A stretch of DNA of 64,000 nucleotides from an uncultured Eubacteriales bacterium (GTDB lineage Bacteria > Bacillota > Clostridia > Christensenellales > Aristaeellaceae). Every line of letters begins with the position of its first letter. Within the stretch, counting starts at the first letter, position 1. The notes beneath the pieces are model-generated. The model was not told where the DNA came from and ran no database searches. It saw nothing but the letters and a program-made list of their open reading frames with translations. Where the stretch lies: positions 59,973 to 123,972 of the forward strand of contig CADBKQ010000015.1 in NCBI GenBank assembly GCA_902795275.1, given 5' to 3'. Below are positions 49,976 to 59,719 of this stretch, one piece after another. A program made the position numbers and the translations under genes.

Positions 49976-51763
49976 ATGAAGAATAAGAAACCGGCCGGCC
50001 GCATCCTCTGGAAGATTTTCCTGGGGATGTTTGCCGTGCTGTTCGCGGTTTTTCTGGAATTGAATAAGCACACCCTCCTGGGCTGGGTTCTGGCGGCGCT
50101 GCTGCTGGCGGCCTTTGCGATGGCGCGCGAAAAAAGGCTGCGGTTCGCGGGCGTGGGAAAGCGCCTGCTGGCCTGGGCTTTGCTGGCTGTCGGCGCGGCG
50201 GGAATCGCGTGGCTGTCCTGGCCGCCGGTGAAAGCGGTGCCCGCCGTGGCCGCAAGCCATCCGAAGGAAACCGGAATCGTGCATACCGCCGCGGGCGACC
50301 TGACCGGCGTGTATACTTTGGACGAAGCGGTGGAAGTATTCGCCGGGGTGCCCTACGCCCAGCCGCCGACGGGCGATTTGCGCTGGCGGGAGCCTCAGCC
50401 CCTGGAAAAGTGGGACGGCGTGCTGAAAGCCGACCACTTTGCGCCCATGTCCATGCAGACCCAGAGCCTGCCGATTGTGGATGCCCTGAAGCGGCTTTTC
50501 GGCTACCACGAATTCAGCGTATCCCTGTCCGACAATTGCCGGACGCCCGCCAGCGAGGATTCCCTGTACCTGAACATCTGGAAGCCCGCCGGGCAGCGGG
50601 AAAACCTGCCCGTGCTGGTGTATGTGCACGGCGGCTCGCTGCAATCGGGCCAGCCCTGGTATGAGGATTACAGCGGCGAAGGCCTGGCGAGGCAGGGCGT
50701 GATCGTGGTCAACATGGGCTATCGCCTGGGCGTGTTCGGTTTCTTCGCGGATGAGGAATTGGCGGCGGAATCCCCCAACGGCACCACCGGCAACTACGGC
50801 CTGCTGGATCAGATCTGCGCCCTGGCATGGGTGCGGGACAACATCGCCGCGTTCGGCGGCGACCCCGGCAACGTGACCTTGGCGGGGGAATCCGCGGGCG
50901 CGGCCTGCGTGACGGCGCTGTGTACCTCGCCCCTGGCGAAGGGCCTGTTCCGCCGGGTGATCGCCGAAAGCTCCACCACCACGGCCAAGGCGCCGACCCA
51001 TTCTTTCCGCTCCCTGGAAGATGCGCTCCAGGCCGGGAAGAAGACCCGGGAACGGCTGGGCGTTTCGTCCCTGGCGGAGCTGCGGAGCCTGCCCGCCGAA
51101 AAGATTGTGGACGAGCTGAACGCCCATCACCACCTCACCGTGGACGGTTACGCGCTCACGGAAACGCCCTATGCATCCTATCAGAAGGGCCGGTTCAACG
51201 AAGAAGCCCGGCTGCACGGCTTCAACCTGGAGGAATCCGGGCCGTTCCTTCTCTTCGGCCAGGCGACGCTGAAAAACTATGCGGGCTATGTGCGCGCGCT
51301 GCTGGGCAGCGAACAGGGCGAACGATTCCTCAAAGCGTTCCCTGCCGCCACGGATGCGGAGGCCCAGAAACTGTGGGCCGACCTGTATTCGGCGTATTAT
51401 TTCAGCTATGGGCATTACCGCTGGGAGCAGCAGGCGAAGGAAAACGGCGTGCCATCCTATGAATACCTGTTCAGCAAGCACAACGGCAGGCTGGGCTGCT
51501 GGCACAGCGGCGAGGAAATTTATTTTTACGGCAATATCCCGGCAGGCTCCCGCCTGTTCCAGAGCGACGACCGGGAGCTGAGCCGCGTCATGTCCGCGTA
51601 CTTCGTTCAATTCGTCAAAACGGGAAATCCCAATGGCGACGGCCTGCCCGAGTGGCCCGCCAATACCGGCGCGGACGGCAGGCTGCTGGTGCTGGATGAG
51701 CAGGTGCGCCTCGGCGACGATCCATTCCTGCCCTTCTACGATTTCATCGAACAAGCGGAGTGA
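49976..51763 (+). CDS. Type-B carboxylesterase with N-terminal membrane segments
   Basis: 595 residues. Two hydrophobic segments (about 15-60 and 65-85) are followed by an alpha/beta-hydrolase of the para-nitrobenzyl esterase type: VFAGVPYAQPPTGDLRWREPQP, SEDSLYLNIWKPAGQRENLPVLVYVHGGSLQSG (oxyanion HGG), NYGLLDQICALAWVRDNIAAFGGDPGNVTLAGESAGAACVTALCTS (nucleophile Ser in GESAG), and LGCWHSGEEIYFYGNI (probable catalytic His). It hydrolyses carboxylic esters; the N-terminus would hold it at the membrane with the catalytic domain outside. RBS CAAGGAG. Followed by a strong terminator. Confidence 0.92.
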   Translation: MKNKKPAGRILWKIFLGMFAVLFAVFLELNKHTLLGWVLAALLLAAFAMAREKRLRFAGVGKRLLAWALLAVGAAGIAWLSWPPVKAVPAVAASHPKETGIVHTAAGDLTGVYTLDEAVEVFAGVPYAQPPTGDLRWREPQPLEKWDGVLKADHFAPMSMQTQSLPIVDALKRLFGYHEFSVSLSDNCRTPASEDSLYLNIWKPAGQRENLPVLVYVHGGSLQSGQPWYEDYSGEGLARQGVIVVNMGYRLGVFGFFADEELAAESPNGTTGNYGLLDQICALAWVRDNIAAFGGDPGNVTLAGESAGAACVTALCTSPLAKGLFRRVIAESSTTTAKAPTHSFRSLEDALQAGKKTRERLGVSSLAELRSLPAEKIVDELNAHHHLTVDGYALTETPYASYQKGRFNEEARLHGFNLEESGPFLLFGQATLKNYAGYVRALLGSEQGERFLKAFPAATDAEAQKLWADLYSAYYFSYGHYRWEQQAKENGVPSYEYLFSKHNGRLGCWHSGEEIYFYGNIPAGSRLFQSDDRELSRVMSAYFVQFVKTGNPNGDGLPEWPANTGADGRLLVLDEQVRLGDDPFLPFYDFIEQAE

Positions 51764-51802
51764 GGATGCCAGACAGCCATCGGACATGCTGCATAAGAAA
51801 AA

Positions 51803-51842
51803 AGGGTACCGCTGGGGTGAAAGCTCAGCGGTACCTTTTTGT
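51803..51842. terminator. Bidirectional terminator between esterase and mreB
   Basis: GGTACCGCT (51805-51813) pairs with AGCGGTACC (51827-51835). T runs follow on both strands (TTTTT on plus; CCCTTTTTTC on minus), so it can stop both convergent genes. Confidence 0.9.
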
Positions 51843-51883
51843 TTGATTTGTTTTTAAAAACGGTTTGCCCGGCTTGCCGCCGT

Positions 51884-52912
51884 TTACCTTCTCCTTCTCC
51901 GGTCGTTCAGATACTTTCCGAATTCGCCGGGATGCTCCAGGGTCTGGCCGCAGCCGCGGGCCACGCATTCCTGGGGGAATTCCGCCACGCGGCAGTCCAC
52001 CTTCAGGAATTCGGCGATGGCTTCGCTCAGGCCGGGCAGCAGCGCGCCGCCGCCGGTCAGGGTGATGCCCGTTTCAAAAATATCAGCCAGCAGCTCGGCG
52101 GGGGTCTTTTCCAGCACGGCCTGGATGGCTTCCAGCAGGTCGTGGAGGGGGTCGTCGAGGGCCTCGGTGATTTCGTCGCTGGTGATGCGCATTACCTTGG
52201 GCAGGCCGGAAATCAGGTTGCGGCCCGCCACTTCCATATAAAACTGCTCGGTTCTGGGCAGGGCGGAGCCGATGCTGATTTTTAAATCCTCCGCCGTCAG
52301 TTCGCCCAGCAGCAGGTTGTGCTTCCTGCGCACGTAGCGGATCACCGCGTCGTCGAAGGAATCGCCGCCGATTTTATTGGTGGCGTCTTTATTGCTGGCA
52401 ATGATCTTGCCCTGAGACAGCACGGCAATGTCCGTCACCCCGCCGCCGATGTCCACAATCATCTGTCCGTAGGCGTCGCCCACCGGCAGGCCCGCGCCGA
52501 TGGCGGCGGCAATGGGACGTTCCATGATCTGGGTGCGGCGCGCGCCGGTTTCAAACAGGCTGGTCATGATCCGGTGGCGCTCCATTTCGTTCACGCCGTC
52601 AGGCACGGAAAGCAGGATCCTGGGGCCGCCCAGCAGCCGCTTGCCCACCACCTTGCCCATGAAATACCGCAGCATGGTGCAGGCCATTTCCATGTCGCCC
52701 ACCGTGCCGTTCTGCAAGGGACGGATGGCGGCGATGTTGCTGGGCGTGCGGCCCAGCATGCGCCGGGCTTCCTCTCCCACGGCGAGCACGTTGCGGGAAT
52801 CCCGGTCAAAGGCGATCACGGCGGGCTCGTTGAGCACCACGTCCTTCCCTTTGCCGTAAATGATGACGCTGGCTGTCCCCAGATCAACGCCAATGTCCAG
52901 TACCGTTGCCAT
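51884..52912 (-). CDS. mreB: MreB/Mbl-family rod-shape protein (bacterial actin)
   Basis: 342 residues, normal length. It polymerises under the membrane and guides lateral wall synthesis. Actin-fold motifs: DIGVDLGTASVIIYGKGKDVVLNEPAVIAFD (phosphate 1), MIVDIGGGVTDIAVLSQGKIIASN (phosphate 2), GDSFDDAVIRYVRRKHNLLLGELTAEDLKISIGSA, and ITLTGGGALLPGLSEAIAEFL (adenosine). It stands alone, without mreC/mreD, so it may be an Mbl- or MreBH-like paralogue rather than the main mreB. The C-terminus is basic (NDRRRRR). Confidence 0.9.
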   Translation of the reverse strand: MATVLDIGVDLGTASVIIYGKGKDVVLNEPAVIAFDRDSRNVLAVGEEARRMLGRTPSNIAAIRPLQNGTVGDMEMACTMLRYFMGKVVGKRLLGGPRILLSVPDGVNEMERHRIMTSLFETGARRTQIMERPIAAAIGAGLPVGDAYGQMIVDIGGGVTDIAVLSQGKIIASNKDATNKIGGDSFDDAVIRYVRRKHNLLLGELTAEDLKISIGSALPRTEQFYMEVAGRNLISGLPKVMRITSDEITEALDDPLHDLLEAIQAVLEKTPAELLADIFETGITLTGGGALLPGLSEAIAEFLKVDCRVAEFPQECVARGCGQTLEHPGEFGKYLNDRRRRR

Positions 52913-53096
52913 GAGTCCTCTCCCTCTTTATACAGGTTTACGTATGCTGTATTCGACGCAGGATGAAAAAATCCTCTTTTTTTCCATGCATATGGGAATG
53001 ACTTGCTACTTTTTCTTTATTTTTTTCAGAATTCAGGAGATCATTCGCCACTTTTCGACGCTTTTCGCGGGGATAAAAGGGCATACATCATTCCGC

Positions 53097-53125
53097 TTGC
53101 AAAGCTGGCCGGGGTGCGGTATGAT
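53097..53125 (+). promoter_or_regulatory. Promoter of addA
   Basis: TTGCAA (53097-53102) and TATGAT (53120-53125), 17-base spacing, 46 bases before the addA start. The region 52913-53096 between divergent mreB and addA shows nothing else. Confidence 0.65.
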
Positions 53126-53171
53126 AAGTTAAAGATGAACGGTTTGTGCTGGAATGAGGAGGCGCGGACGG

Positions 53172-56100
53172 ATGCGGTGGACGGAAGGACAGCGGGCGGC
53201 GATTGACGCGCGGAACGACAGCGTGCTGGTGAGCGCGGCGGCGGGCTCCGGGAAAACGGCGGTGCTGGTGGAACGGGTGCTTTCCCTGCTGCGGGAGGGC
53301 AAGCGCATCGACCGGATGCTGATCGTCACCTTCACCCGCGCGGCGGCGGGCGAAATGCGGGAGCGCATCGGGCGCAGGCTGGATGAGGAAGGCGCGCACG
53401 ACGCACATCTGCGGCGGCAGAGCATGCGGCTGAACCGGGCGGCCATCTGCACCCTGCACGTGTTCTGCTACCGCCTGCTGCAAGAGCATTTCCAGGCGGT
53501 GGGCATCGACCCGCTGTGCAAAATCGCCGAGCCGGAAAAGCTGGCGGCGCTGCGCAAGCGCGCGCAGGACGAAATATTGGAAAGCGCTTACGCTGCGCCT
53601 ACCGAGGACGAGCAGGCGCTTTTTTCCCAATTTGAAGATCAGCAGGTGGTGGCGCTGCTGGATCAGCTGTACGATTTCCTTTTGTCCCAGGCGTCGCCCT
53701 GGGAATGGGCGGCGGCCCAGTGTACGGAGGAAAAGGCGGCGCTTGCCGCGTGGATGCCGCTGCTGGAGGAAAGCTGCATCCGGCAGCTGGAAGGCGCGGC
53801 GGAATTGATACCCGAGATGGAGGCGCTGGCAAACCGCCCCGACGGCCCCGACCGGTATCTGCCCATGCTGGAGAGGGACGCCGCCCTGACGGAACAATCG
53901 CTGCGGGAAGCGCGGGACGGCGTGCTGACCGGCGGGAAAACCTCGTTCGCGCGCCTGAGCTCCCAGAAAGCCGGGCCTGCGGAAAACCCCGACGTGACGG
54001 AACAGTATAAGGCGCTGCGGGAGGAATGGAAAGCCCGCATGAACGAAGCGCGGCAGGCGCTGCCGGTCAGCCCCGGAAAAGCGGAGGAAGACCTGCGCCA
54101 CGCCCTGCCTCCGCTGCGCGCCCTGTGCGGCCTGGCGAAGCGGATGCACGACCGGTTTTACGAACTCAAGCAGCAGAGGAATTATCTGGATTACAGCGAC
54201 CTGGAGCACCTGACCCTCATTGCCCTGCAAAATCCCGACGTGCGAAGCGCGGTGGCCGGGAGCTTTGACGCCCTGTTCATCGACGAATACCAGGACGTGT
54301 CCGGCATCCAGGAGGCCATTCTTCGGGCGCTGCACGAGGGCTTCCCCAACCTGCTGTTCATGGTGGGCGACGTGAAGCAGAGCATTTACCGCTTCCGCCT
54401 GGCCGACCCGACGCTGTTCCTGCAAAAGTACCGGGATTATTCCCTGGATGAAAACGCGAAGGAACGGAAAATACTATTGCAGCAGAATTTTCGTTCGGAT
54501 GAAAACGTGTTGCTGGCGGTGAACGAGGTGTTCGCCCACGCCATGCGGGAAAAGGAAACGGAAATCGCCTACGACGAGGCGGCGATGCTGCGTCCCGGCG
54601 GCGGCCAGCCCTTCGGCGCGCCGGTGGAAATCCACCTGATGGTTCCCAACGCCGGGGAAACGGACGACGAGGAAAGCGCCGAATCCAGCGAACTCAGCCA
54701 GGGCTACCGCTATGAAGCGGCCTTCGTGGCGAAAAAGATCAAGGAATTGATGCGCTTCGCCACCGTCCGGGAGGGGAACATCAGCCGTCCCCTGCGCTAT
54801 CGGGACATTGCGCTGCTGGTGCGCTACGCCTCCGGGCGCGCGCCGTATATCGCGAAGGCCCTGCAAATGGCGGGCATTCCCGTGTACAGCGACGCGGACG
54901 CCCAGTTTTTTGAAATGCCCGAAGTGGCTGATGTGCTGAATATCCTGCGGGTGCTGGACAATCCTTTGCAGGACCTGCCCCTGCTGGGTACGCTGCGCTG
55001 CCCCTGCTTCCAATTCACCGAAGAAGAGCTGGCCCGCATCCGCCTGACGGAGCGCACCCCCGGCGTGCCCTTCCACACCGCGTTCCGAACCGCCATGGGC
55101 CAGGACACACCGCTGGGCCGCAAGGCGAAGGAAGCCTGGGACAGGCTGGCCGACTGGCGCTTCAAAAGCCGGTTCCTGCCGCTGGACACGCTGATCTGGC
55201 TGATTCTGGATGAAAGCGGGCTGTACATGCGGGCAGGCTGCCAGGAGGAAGGCGAGCTGCGCCAGGCGAACCTGCGCCTGCTGGTGGAGCGCGCCGAGGA
55301 CGACGGCGGGAAAGAGGGGTTGAGCGTGTTCCTGCGGGACATGGGCCGCCTCCACGCCTCCGACGACGGCAAGGCCGCCAAAACCCTGGGGGAAAACGAG
55401 GACGTGGTGCGCATTCTGACGCTGCACAAATCCAAGGGCCTGGAGTTCCCGGTGGTGTTCCTGCTGGAAATGGCGCGGCCCTTCCGCAAGGGCGACAGCA
55501 GTCTGCTGAGCCTGCACGGGAAATACGGCATGGCGCTGCAATACATCGACGCGGAGAACCGCGTCACCCGCGAGACCTTCGCCCAGAAAGCGCTGGCCGA
55601 GGTTCAGGAGAAGGAAGCACGCGCCGAGGAAGCCCGGCTGCTCTACGTGGGCATGACCCGGGCGCAGGAAAGGCTGATTTTAGTGGGTTCGCCCAGGAGA
55701 CCGGAACAGGCGCTGGCCCGCTGGGCGCGGCCCGCCACGCCTTACGCTGCGGGAACGGCGAAGTGTATGCTGGACTGGGTGATGCAGAGCCTGGGCGGGT
55801 TCCGGGAAGGGCAGTTCGACGGCAAAAACGGCAGCGTATGGCGCATGGCGTTCCAGCCCGCCGAAGAAGCCGCCGCCCCTGCCGCGGCAAAGGTGACGCC
55901 GCCGCCCCTGTCGCAGACCGGCGCCGACGATCCGCGCACCATCGAGCGCATGACCCGCGTGGTGGAGCCCCGCCCGCCGCTCAAAACCTCCGTCACCTCC
56001 ATCGCCAAACGTCTGCGGGACGAGCGCGACGAATGGGAATCTCCCGCCGACAAGCGGAAGCTGCCGGAGGAAGCGCCGCTGCCTCCCTTCCTGCGGGACA

Positions 56101-56603
56101 CGAAGATGACCGCCGCCCAGCGCGGCACCGTCACCCACCGGGTGCTGGGTCTGCTGGACGAAAGCCTGATCCGGGAAGGAAAGCTGGATGAAGCGCTTGC
56201 GGATCTGCAAGCGCGCCGCCTGCTCACCGATGCGGAAAAGGCTGTCGTCCGCCGGGAATGGCTGACCCGTTTCTTTTCCTCGCCGCTGGGAAAGCGCGCG
56301 CTGGCCTCCGATACCCTCCGCCGGGAATGGGGCTTTAACATGCTGGGGCCATACGGCAGCATGATCCAGGGTGTGATCGACCTGTGCTTCCTGGAGGACG
56401 GCCGGTGGGTGCTGGCGGACTACAAGACCGACGACGCCGACGGGGAAACGCTGCTGCGCCGCTACGCCCTGCAATTGCGCTGGTACGCCAAGGCCCTGGC
56501 CGAAATCACCGGCGTGCCCGTGAAGGAGGCGTATCTTTTCGGCCTGCGCGCGGGCGAAAGCTATCCCGTGGCGCTGGATGAGCCCTGTGCTAATCATGTA
56601 TAA
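53172..56603 (+). CDS. addA: ATP-dependent helicase/nuclease subunit A (AddA)
   Basis: 1143 residues from MRWTEGQRAAIDARNDSVLVSAAAGSGKTAVLVERV (GGAGGCG upstream), slightly short for AddA. It works with AddB in double-strand break repair and Chi-regulated end resection. UvrD-type motifs: Walker A AAAGSGKT; LFIDEYQDVSGIQEAIL; MVGDVKQSIYRFRLADPTLFL; VVRILTLHKSKGLEFPVVFLLEM; LLYVGMTRAQERLILVG. The C-terminal nuclease keeps GVIDLCFLEDGRWVLADYKTD (active-site Asp, Asp-Lys). addB, usually just upstream, is not in this window. Confidence 0.94.
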   Translation: MRWTEGQRAAIDARNDSVLVSAAAGSGKTAVLVERVLSLLREGKRIDRMLIVTFTRAAAGEMRERIGRRLDEEGAHDAHLRRQSMRLNRAAICTLHVFCYRLLQEHFQAVGIDPLCKIAEPEKLAALRKRAQDEILESAYAAPTEDEQALFSQFEDQQVVALLDQLYDFLLSQASPWEWAAAQCTEEKAALAAWMPLLEESCIRQLEGAAELIPEMEALANRPDGPDRYLPMLERDAALTEQSLREARDGVLTGGKTSFARLSSQKAGPAENPDVTEQYKALREEWKARMNEARQALPVSPGKAEEDLRHALPPLRALCGLAKRMHDRFYELKQQRNYLDYSDLEHLTLIALQNPDVRSAVAGSFDALFIDEYQDVSGIQEAILRALHEGFPNLLFMVGDVKQSIYRFRLADPTLFLQKYRDYSLDENAKERKILLQQNFRSDENVLLAVNEVFAHAMREKETEIAYDEAAMLRPGGGQPFGAPVEIHLMVPNAGETDDEESAESSELSQGYRYEAAFVAKKIKELMRFATVREGNISRPLRYRDIALLVRYASGRAPYIAKALQMAGIPVYSDADAQFFEMPEVADVLNILRVLDNPLQDLPLLGTLRCPCFQFTEEELARIRLTERTPGVPFHTAFRTAMGQDTPLGRKAKEAWDRLADWRFKSRFLPLDTLIWLILDESGLYMRAGCQEEGELRQANLRLLVERAEDDGGKEGLSVFLRDMGRLHASDDGKAAKTLGENEDVVRILTLHKSKGLEFPVVFLLEMARPFRKGDSSLLSLHGKYGMALQYIDAENRVTRETFAQKALAEVQEKEARAEEARLLYVGMTRAQERLILVGSPRRPEQALARWARPATPYAAGTAKCMLDWVMQSLGGFREGQFDGKNGSVWRMAFQPAEEAAAPAAAKVTPPPLSQTGADDPRTIERMTRVVEPRPPLKTSVTSIAKRLRDERDEWESPADKRKLPEEAPLPPFLRDTKMTAAQRGTVTHRVLGLLDESLIREGKLDEALADLQARRLLTDAEKAVVRREWLTRFFSSPLGKRALASDTLRREWGFNMLGPYGSMIQGVIDLCFLEDGRWVLADYKTDDADGETLLRRYALQLRWYAKALAEITGVPVKEAYLFGLRAGESYPVALDEPCANHV

Positions 56604-56606
56604 ATC

Positions 56607-56658
56607 TTGACAAAGAAACGCCGATGTAGTATCTTTCACTGTGAGTATTTATATACTC
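56607..56658 (+). promoter_or_regulatory. Promoter and hairpin before the APC permease gene
   Basis: TTGACA (56607-56612) and TATCTT (56630-56635), 17-base spacing, directly after the addA stop. GAGTAT-ATACTC forms a small hairpin at the start of the predicted transcript (about 56643-56656). Confidence 0.65.
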
Positions 56659-56712
56659 AGGCCAGCATAGTTTTTTTCAGAAGAAGAAATCCGTGTGAGA
56701 GGATGAAGGGCA

Positions 56713-58140
56713 GTGCAGGGCAACGAACCCGTATTAGCGAAAAAGCTGTCACCCTTAAATGCCTGGGCGTTTTCCTTTGCCTGTGCCATCGGCTGGGCGG
56801 CGTTTGTGATGCCCGCCACGTTTTTCCTGCCGGTCGGCGGCATTCCCGGCTCAGTCTGGGGCTTTTTGGTCGGCGGCGCGGTGATGTGCGTGATCGCGCT
56901 GAATTATCATTATCTGGGCAATACCTACCCCACCCAGGGCGGTATTTATAATCTGGTGAAAGCGTCCCTGAGCCGCAAACAGGCCTTTGCCGCTTCCTGG
57001 GCGATGGGCCTGGCGCACCTGTGCTGCATTCCTCTGAACGCCAAGGCCATGGGCATGCTGGTCCGCACGATTCTGGAAGAATTGTTCGCGGTGCACTTTG
57101 AAGTGTTTTTCTTCAAGAGCGACACGCTGATGATCGAAGCGGTCATTGTGGTGGTGGCGCTGCTGCTGTTCGGAATGCTGAACATCCGGGGCCTGAAGCA
57201 GACCGCCAAGATTCAGACCATCGGCGCCATTATCCTGCTGGGCGGCATTGTGATCATGCTGGCCGCCGCCCTGTTCACGGTGCGCGACCCCGCCCGCTGC
57301 CTGACCCCGGCCTACTATCCCGGCACGGTGCCCAATAAAGCGTTCATGACGATTTTCATCATGACGCCCTGGGCGTTCGTGGGGTTTGATTCGCTGTCCA
57401 AAGTCTCCACGGAAGCGAATTTTTCGCTGAAAAAGCTGGGCAGCATCATGATCATCGCCGTGCTGTGCGGCACGTTTGCGTATATTGCCAACATCTTTAC
57501 CGCCCTGCTGGGCATGCCCGAAGGCTTTTCCTCCTGGCCCGATTACCTGGATTCCCTCAAAGGGCTGGCGGGCGTGGCCGGATACCCGGTGGCCCTGGCC
57601 GCGAAGCGCGCCATGGGCGCGGCGGGCACGGTGATCTTTTTCGCCGCGTGCATCAGCGCTACGCTGACCGGCCTGGTGGGCTTCTTCGCGTCCATCAGCC
57701 ATCTGATTTCCCAGATGGGCCGGGACAGGGCGCTGCCGCCCGCCCTGGGCAAGCTGGACGCCAAGCGCGGCACGCCCGTCAACGCCATCGTGCTGGTGGT
57801 GGTGTTTGCGCTGTGCCTGTCCCTGCTCAGGAACGCCTTCGACTTCATCGAAGAGCTGGCCTCCGTCGCCGCGGCGTTCGGGTATGGCTACTGCTCCATG
57901 GCGGCGCTGATGAACGCCGTGAAGCAGAAAAAGACGCTCTATATTTTCACCGGCACCATCGGCATGCTGGTGTCCTTCGCGTGGCTCTTTTTCCTGCTGG
58001 TTCCGGTGCGTTCGCTCAGCTCGGCCATCAGTGAAACCGCCATCCTCTGTGTGATTGTCTGGATTTTTCTGGGCATCACGGTGTATGTGTTCTCAAACCG
58101 GAAGAAAACAAAGTCCATCGTAACCGGCTGGACAAAATGA
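56713..58140 (+). CDS. APC-family amino-acid permease
   Basis: 475 residues, GTG start with AGAGG upstream, about 12 membrane helices. The first helix region LSPLNAWAFSFACAIGWAAFVMPATFFLPVGGIPGSVWGFLVGGAVM matches the APC superfamily glycine-containing unwound helix; PTQGGIYNLVKASLSRKQAFAASWAMGLAHLC (helix 3) and MTPWAFVGFDSLSKVSTEANFSLKKLGSIMIIA (helix 6-7 loop) follow the same plan. It imports or exchanges an amino acid or amine at the cytoplasmic membrane; the substrate cannot be read from sequence. It ends 13 bases before the next gene. Confidence 0.9.
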   Translation: MQGNEPVLAKKLSPLNAWAFSFACAIGWAAFVMPATFFLPVGGIPGSVWGFLVGGAVMCVIALNYHYLGNTYPTQGGIYNLVKASLSRKQAFAASWAMGLAHLCCIPLNAKAMGMLVRTILEELFAVHFEVFFFKSDTLMIEAVIVVVALLLFGMLNIRGLKQTAKIQTIGAIILLGGIVIMLAAALFTVRDPARCLTPAYYPGTVPNKAFMTIFIMTPWAFVGFDSLSKVSTEANFSLKKLGSIMIIAVLCGTFAYIANIFTALLGMPEGFSSWPDYLDSLKGLAGVAGYPVALAAKRAMGAAGTVIFFAACISATLTGLVGFFASISHLISQMGRDRALPPALGKLDAKRGTPVNAIVLVVVFALCLSLLRNAFDFIEELASVAAAFGYGYCSMAALMNAVKQKKTLYIFTGTIGMLVSFAWLFFLLVPVRSLSSAISETAILCVIVWIFLGITVYVFSNRKKTKSIVTGWTK

Positions 58141-58153
58141 AGGGAGGAGACGT

Positions 58154-59602
58154 ATGCATAGCAGAGATTCGGACAGCGCGCTGCAGCACCTTGATTTTGC
58201 TTTTTTTGACGTCGTCGATTTGCAGCTCAGCCTGATGCTCATGTACTGGATCACCGGCCACAGCGGGTTTATTTTCCAGCACGAGAAGTACCGGATGATG
58301 GCGATCACCTTTCTGTTTGCGCAGCTGTCCATCAGCATGTTCGCGGATATCTATGTGAAGGTTTTTACCCGTGATTCGTTCGCCGAGTTCAAGGCCCTGC
58401 TGCTGGATGTGGCGCTGGTATGGCTGACCAGCAGCGTGTTCCTTCTTTTGCTGCGCGTGGCCCCCAGCCCGAAGGAACTGATCATCGCGTCGTTCATTTT
58501 TTTCGACATCAACTTTTTTGTCCGCACCTGGAACAAAGCGCGCCACCTGCGCAACGGCCTGCCCAAACGTAAGCTCGTGATTGTGGCGTCCAGCGACAAC
58601 GTGCGAACGGTCATCCGCCGCGTCAGCGAAAACAAAACCGCCATTGACCACGAGCTGTGCGGCGTGATCCTGCTGGACGAAGCCGAGCCCCGGCGCTTCC
58701 GCGACCTGGAGGTGCCTGTGGAGTACGTATACAGCGAGCATCTTCAGGATAAGCTGGCCAGGCTGTGGATTGACGACGCTTTCGTGCTGGTGGACGAGTG
58801 TTCGGCCTATCCCCGGGAGCTGATGGAGAGCTTCCTGATCATGGGCATCACCATCCATACCAGCCTTTCGGTGCTGGATAAGTTCGCGTTTTCCGAGGTG
58901 GACGTGCAGGAACTGGGCAGTTACAAGGTTATCACCAATTCCGTCCACTTCGTGTCTGACCGGGCGATGTTTATGAAGCGCGTGTTCGACATTCTGGGAG
59001 GCCTGGTGGGAACCTTCATTACGGGCATTATATTCATTTTTGTGGCCCCGCTCATCTATATCAAGTCGCCCGGCCCGATCTTCTTCACCCAGAATCGCGT
59101 GGGCAGAAACGGACGCATTTTCAAGATGTACAAGTTCCGCAGCATGTACATGGACGCCGAAAAGCGCAAGGCGGAGCTGATGGAGAAAAACAAGGTGCAG
59201 AGCGACCTGATGTTCAAAATGGACGACGACCCGCGCATCATCGGCAGCGAAAGAAAAGGCCGGGACGGAAAGCCCAGGGGCATCGGCAATTTCATCCGCA
59301 ACACCAGCCTGGATGAGTTACCCCAGTTTTATAATGTATTAAAGGGCGACATGAGCCTGGTGGGCACCCGCCCGCCGACTGTGGACGAATGGAACCGTTA
59401 CGCCCCCCACCACCGCATCCGCATGAGCACCAAGCCCGGCATCACCGGCATGTGGCAGGTCAGCGGCCGCAGCAAGATCACCGATTTCGAGCAGGTGGTG
59501 GCGCTGGATAAGCAGTACATTGAACACTGGTCCATCTGGCTGGATTTCAAGATCCTGGCAAAAACAGTGCAGGTGGTGCTGAGACACGAAGGCGCAAGCT
59601 GA
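58154..59602 (+). CDS. Polyprenyl glycosylphosphotransferase (WcaJ/ExoY-type sugar transferase)
   Basis: 482 residues. N-terminal ~100 residues with about four hydrophobic segments, a Rossmann-like middle part (RKLVIVASSDNVRTVIRRVSE), a membrane hairpin (LGGLVGTFITGIIFIFVAPLIYIKSPGP), then the catalytic domain: IFFTQNRVGRNGRIFKMYKFRSMYMDAEKRK, RNTSLDELPQFYNVLKGDMSLVGTRPPTVDEW, and KPGITGMWQVSGRSKITDFEQVVALDKQYIEHWSIWLDFKILAKTVQVVL. It transfers a sugar-1-phosphate to undecaprenyl phosphate, starting an exopolysaccharide or capsule unit. No other polysaccharide genes are in the window. RBS GGGAGGAG. Confidence 0.94.
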   Translation: MHSRDSDSALQHLDFAFFDVVDLQLSLMLMYWITGHSGFIFQHEKYRMMAITFLFAQLSISMFADIYVKVFTRDSFAEFKALLLDVALVWLTSSVFLLLLRVAPSPKELIIASFIFFDINFFVRTWNKARHLRNGLPKRKLVIVASSDNVRTVIRRVSENKTAIDHELCGVILLDEAEPRRFRDLEVPVEYVYSEHLQDKLARLWIDDAFVLVDECSAYPRELMESFLIMGITIHTSLSVLDKFAFSEVDVQELGSYKVITNSVHFVSDRAMFMKRVFDILGGLVGTFITGIIFIFVAPLIYIKSPGPIFFTQNRVGRNGRIFKMYKFRSMYMDAEKRKAELMEKNKVQSDLMFKMDDDPRIIGSERKGRDGKPRGIGNFIRNTSLDELPQFYNVLKGDMSLVGTRPPTVDEWNRYAPHHRIRMSTKPGITGMWQVSGRSKITDFEQVVALDKQYIEHWSIWLDFKILAKTVQVVLRHEGAS

Positions 59603-59628
59603 TCGCGCAGGAGAACAGAAACAGGATC

Positions 59629-59700
59629 GGGGGAGGAAGAAACGCCTCCCTCTTTTTATTTGCCCGCCACAAAAAAACGCCTCTCCGAAAAGAGAGGCTG
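59629..59700. terminator. Back-to-back terminators between convergent genes
   Basis: Plus strand: GGGAGG (59631-59636) / CCTCCC (59645-59650), then TCTTTTTATTT, for the sugar transferase gene. Minus strand: CCTCTC (59680-59685) / GAGAGG (59692-59697), followed on minus by CGTTTTTTTG, for the GGDEF gene. Confidence 0.85.
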
Positions 59701-59719
59701 AATGTTTTCGCCGAACGGT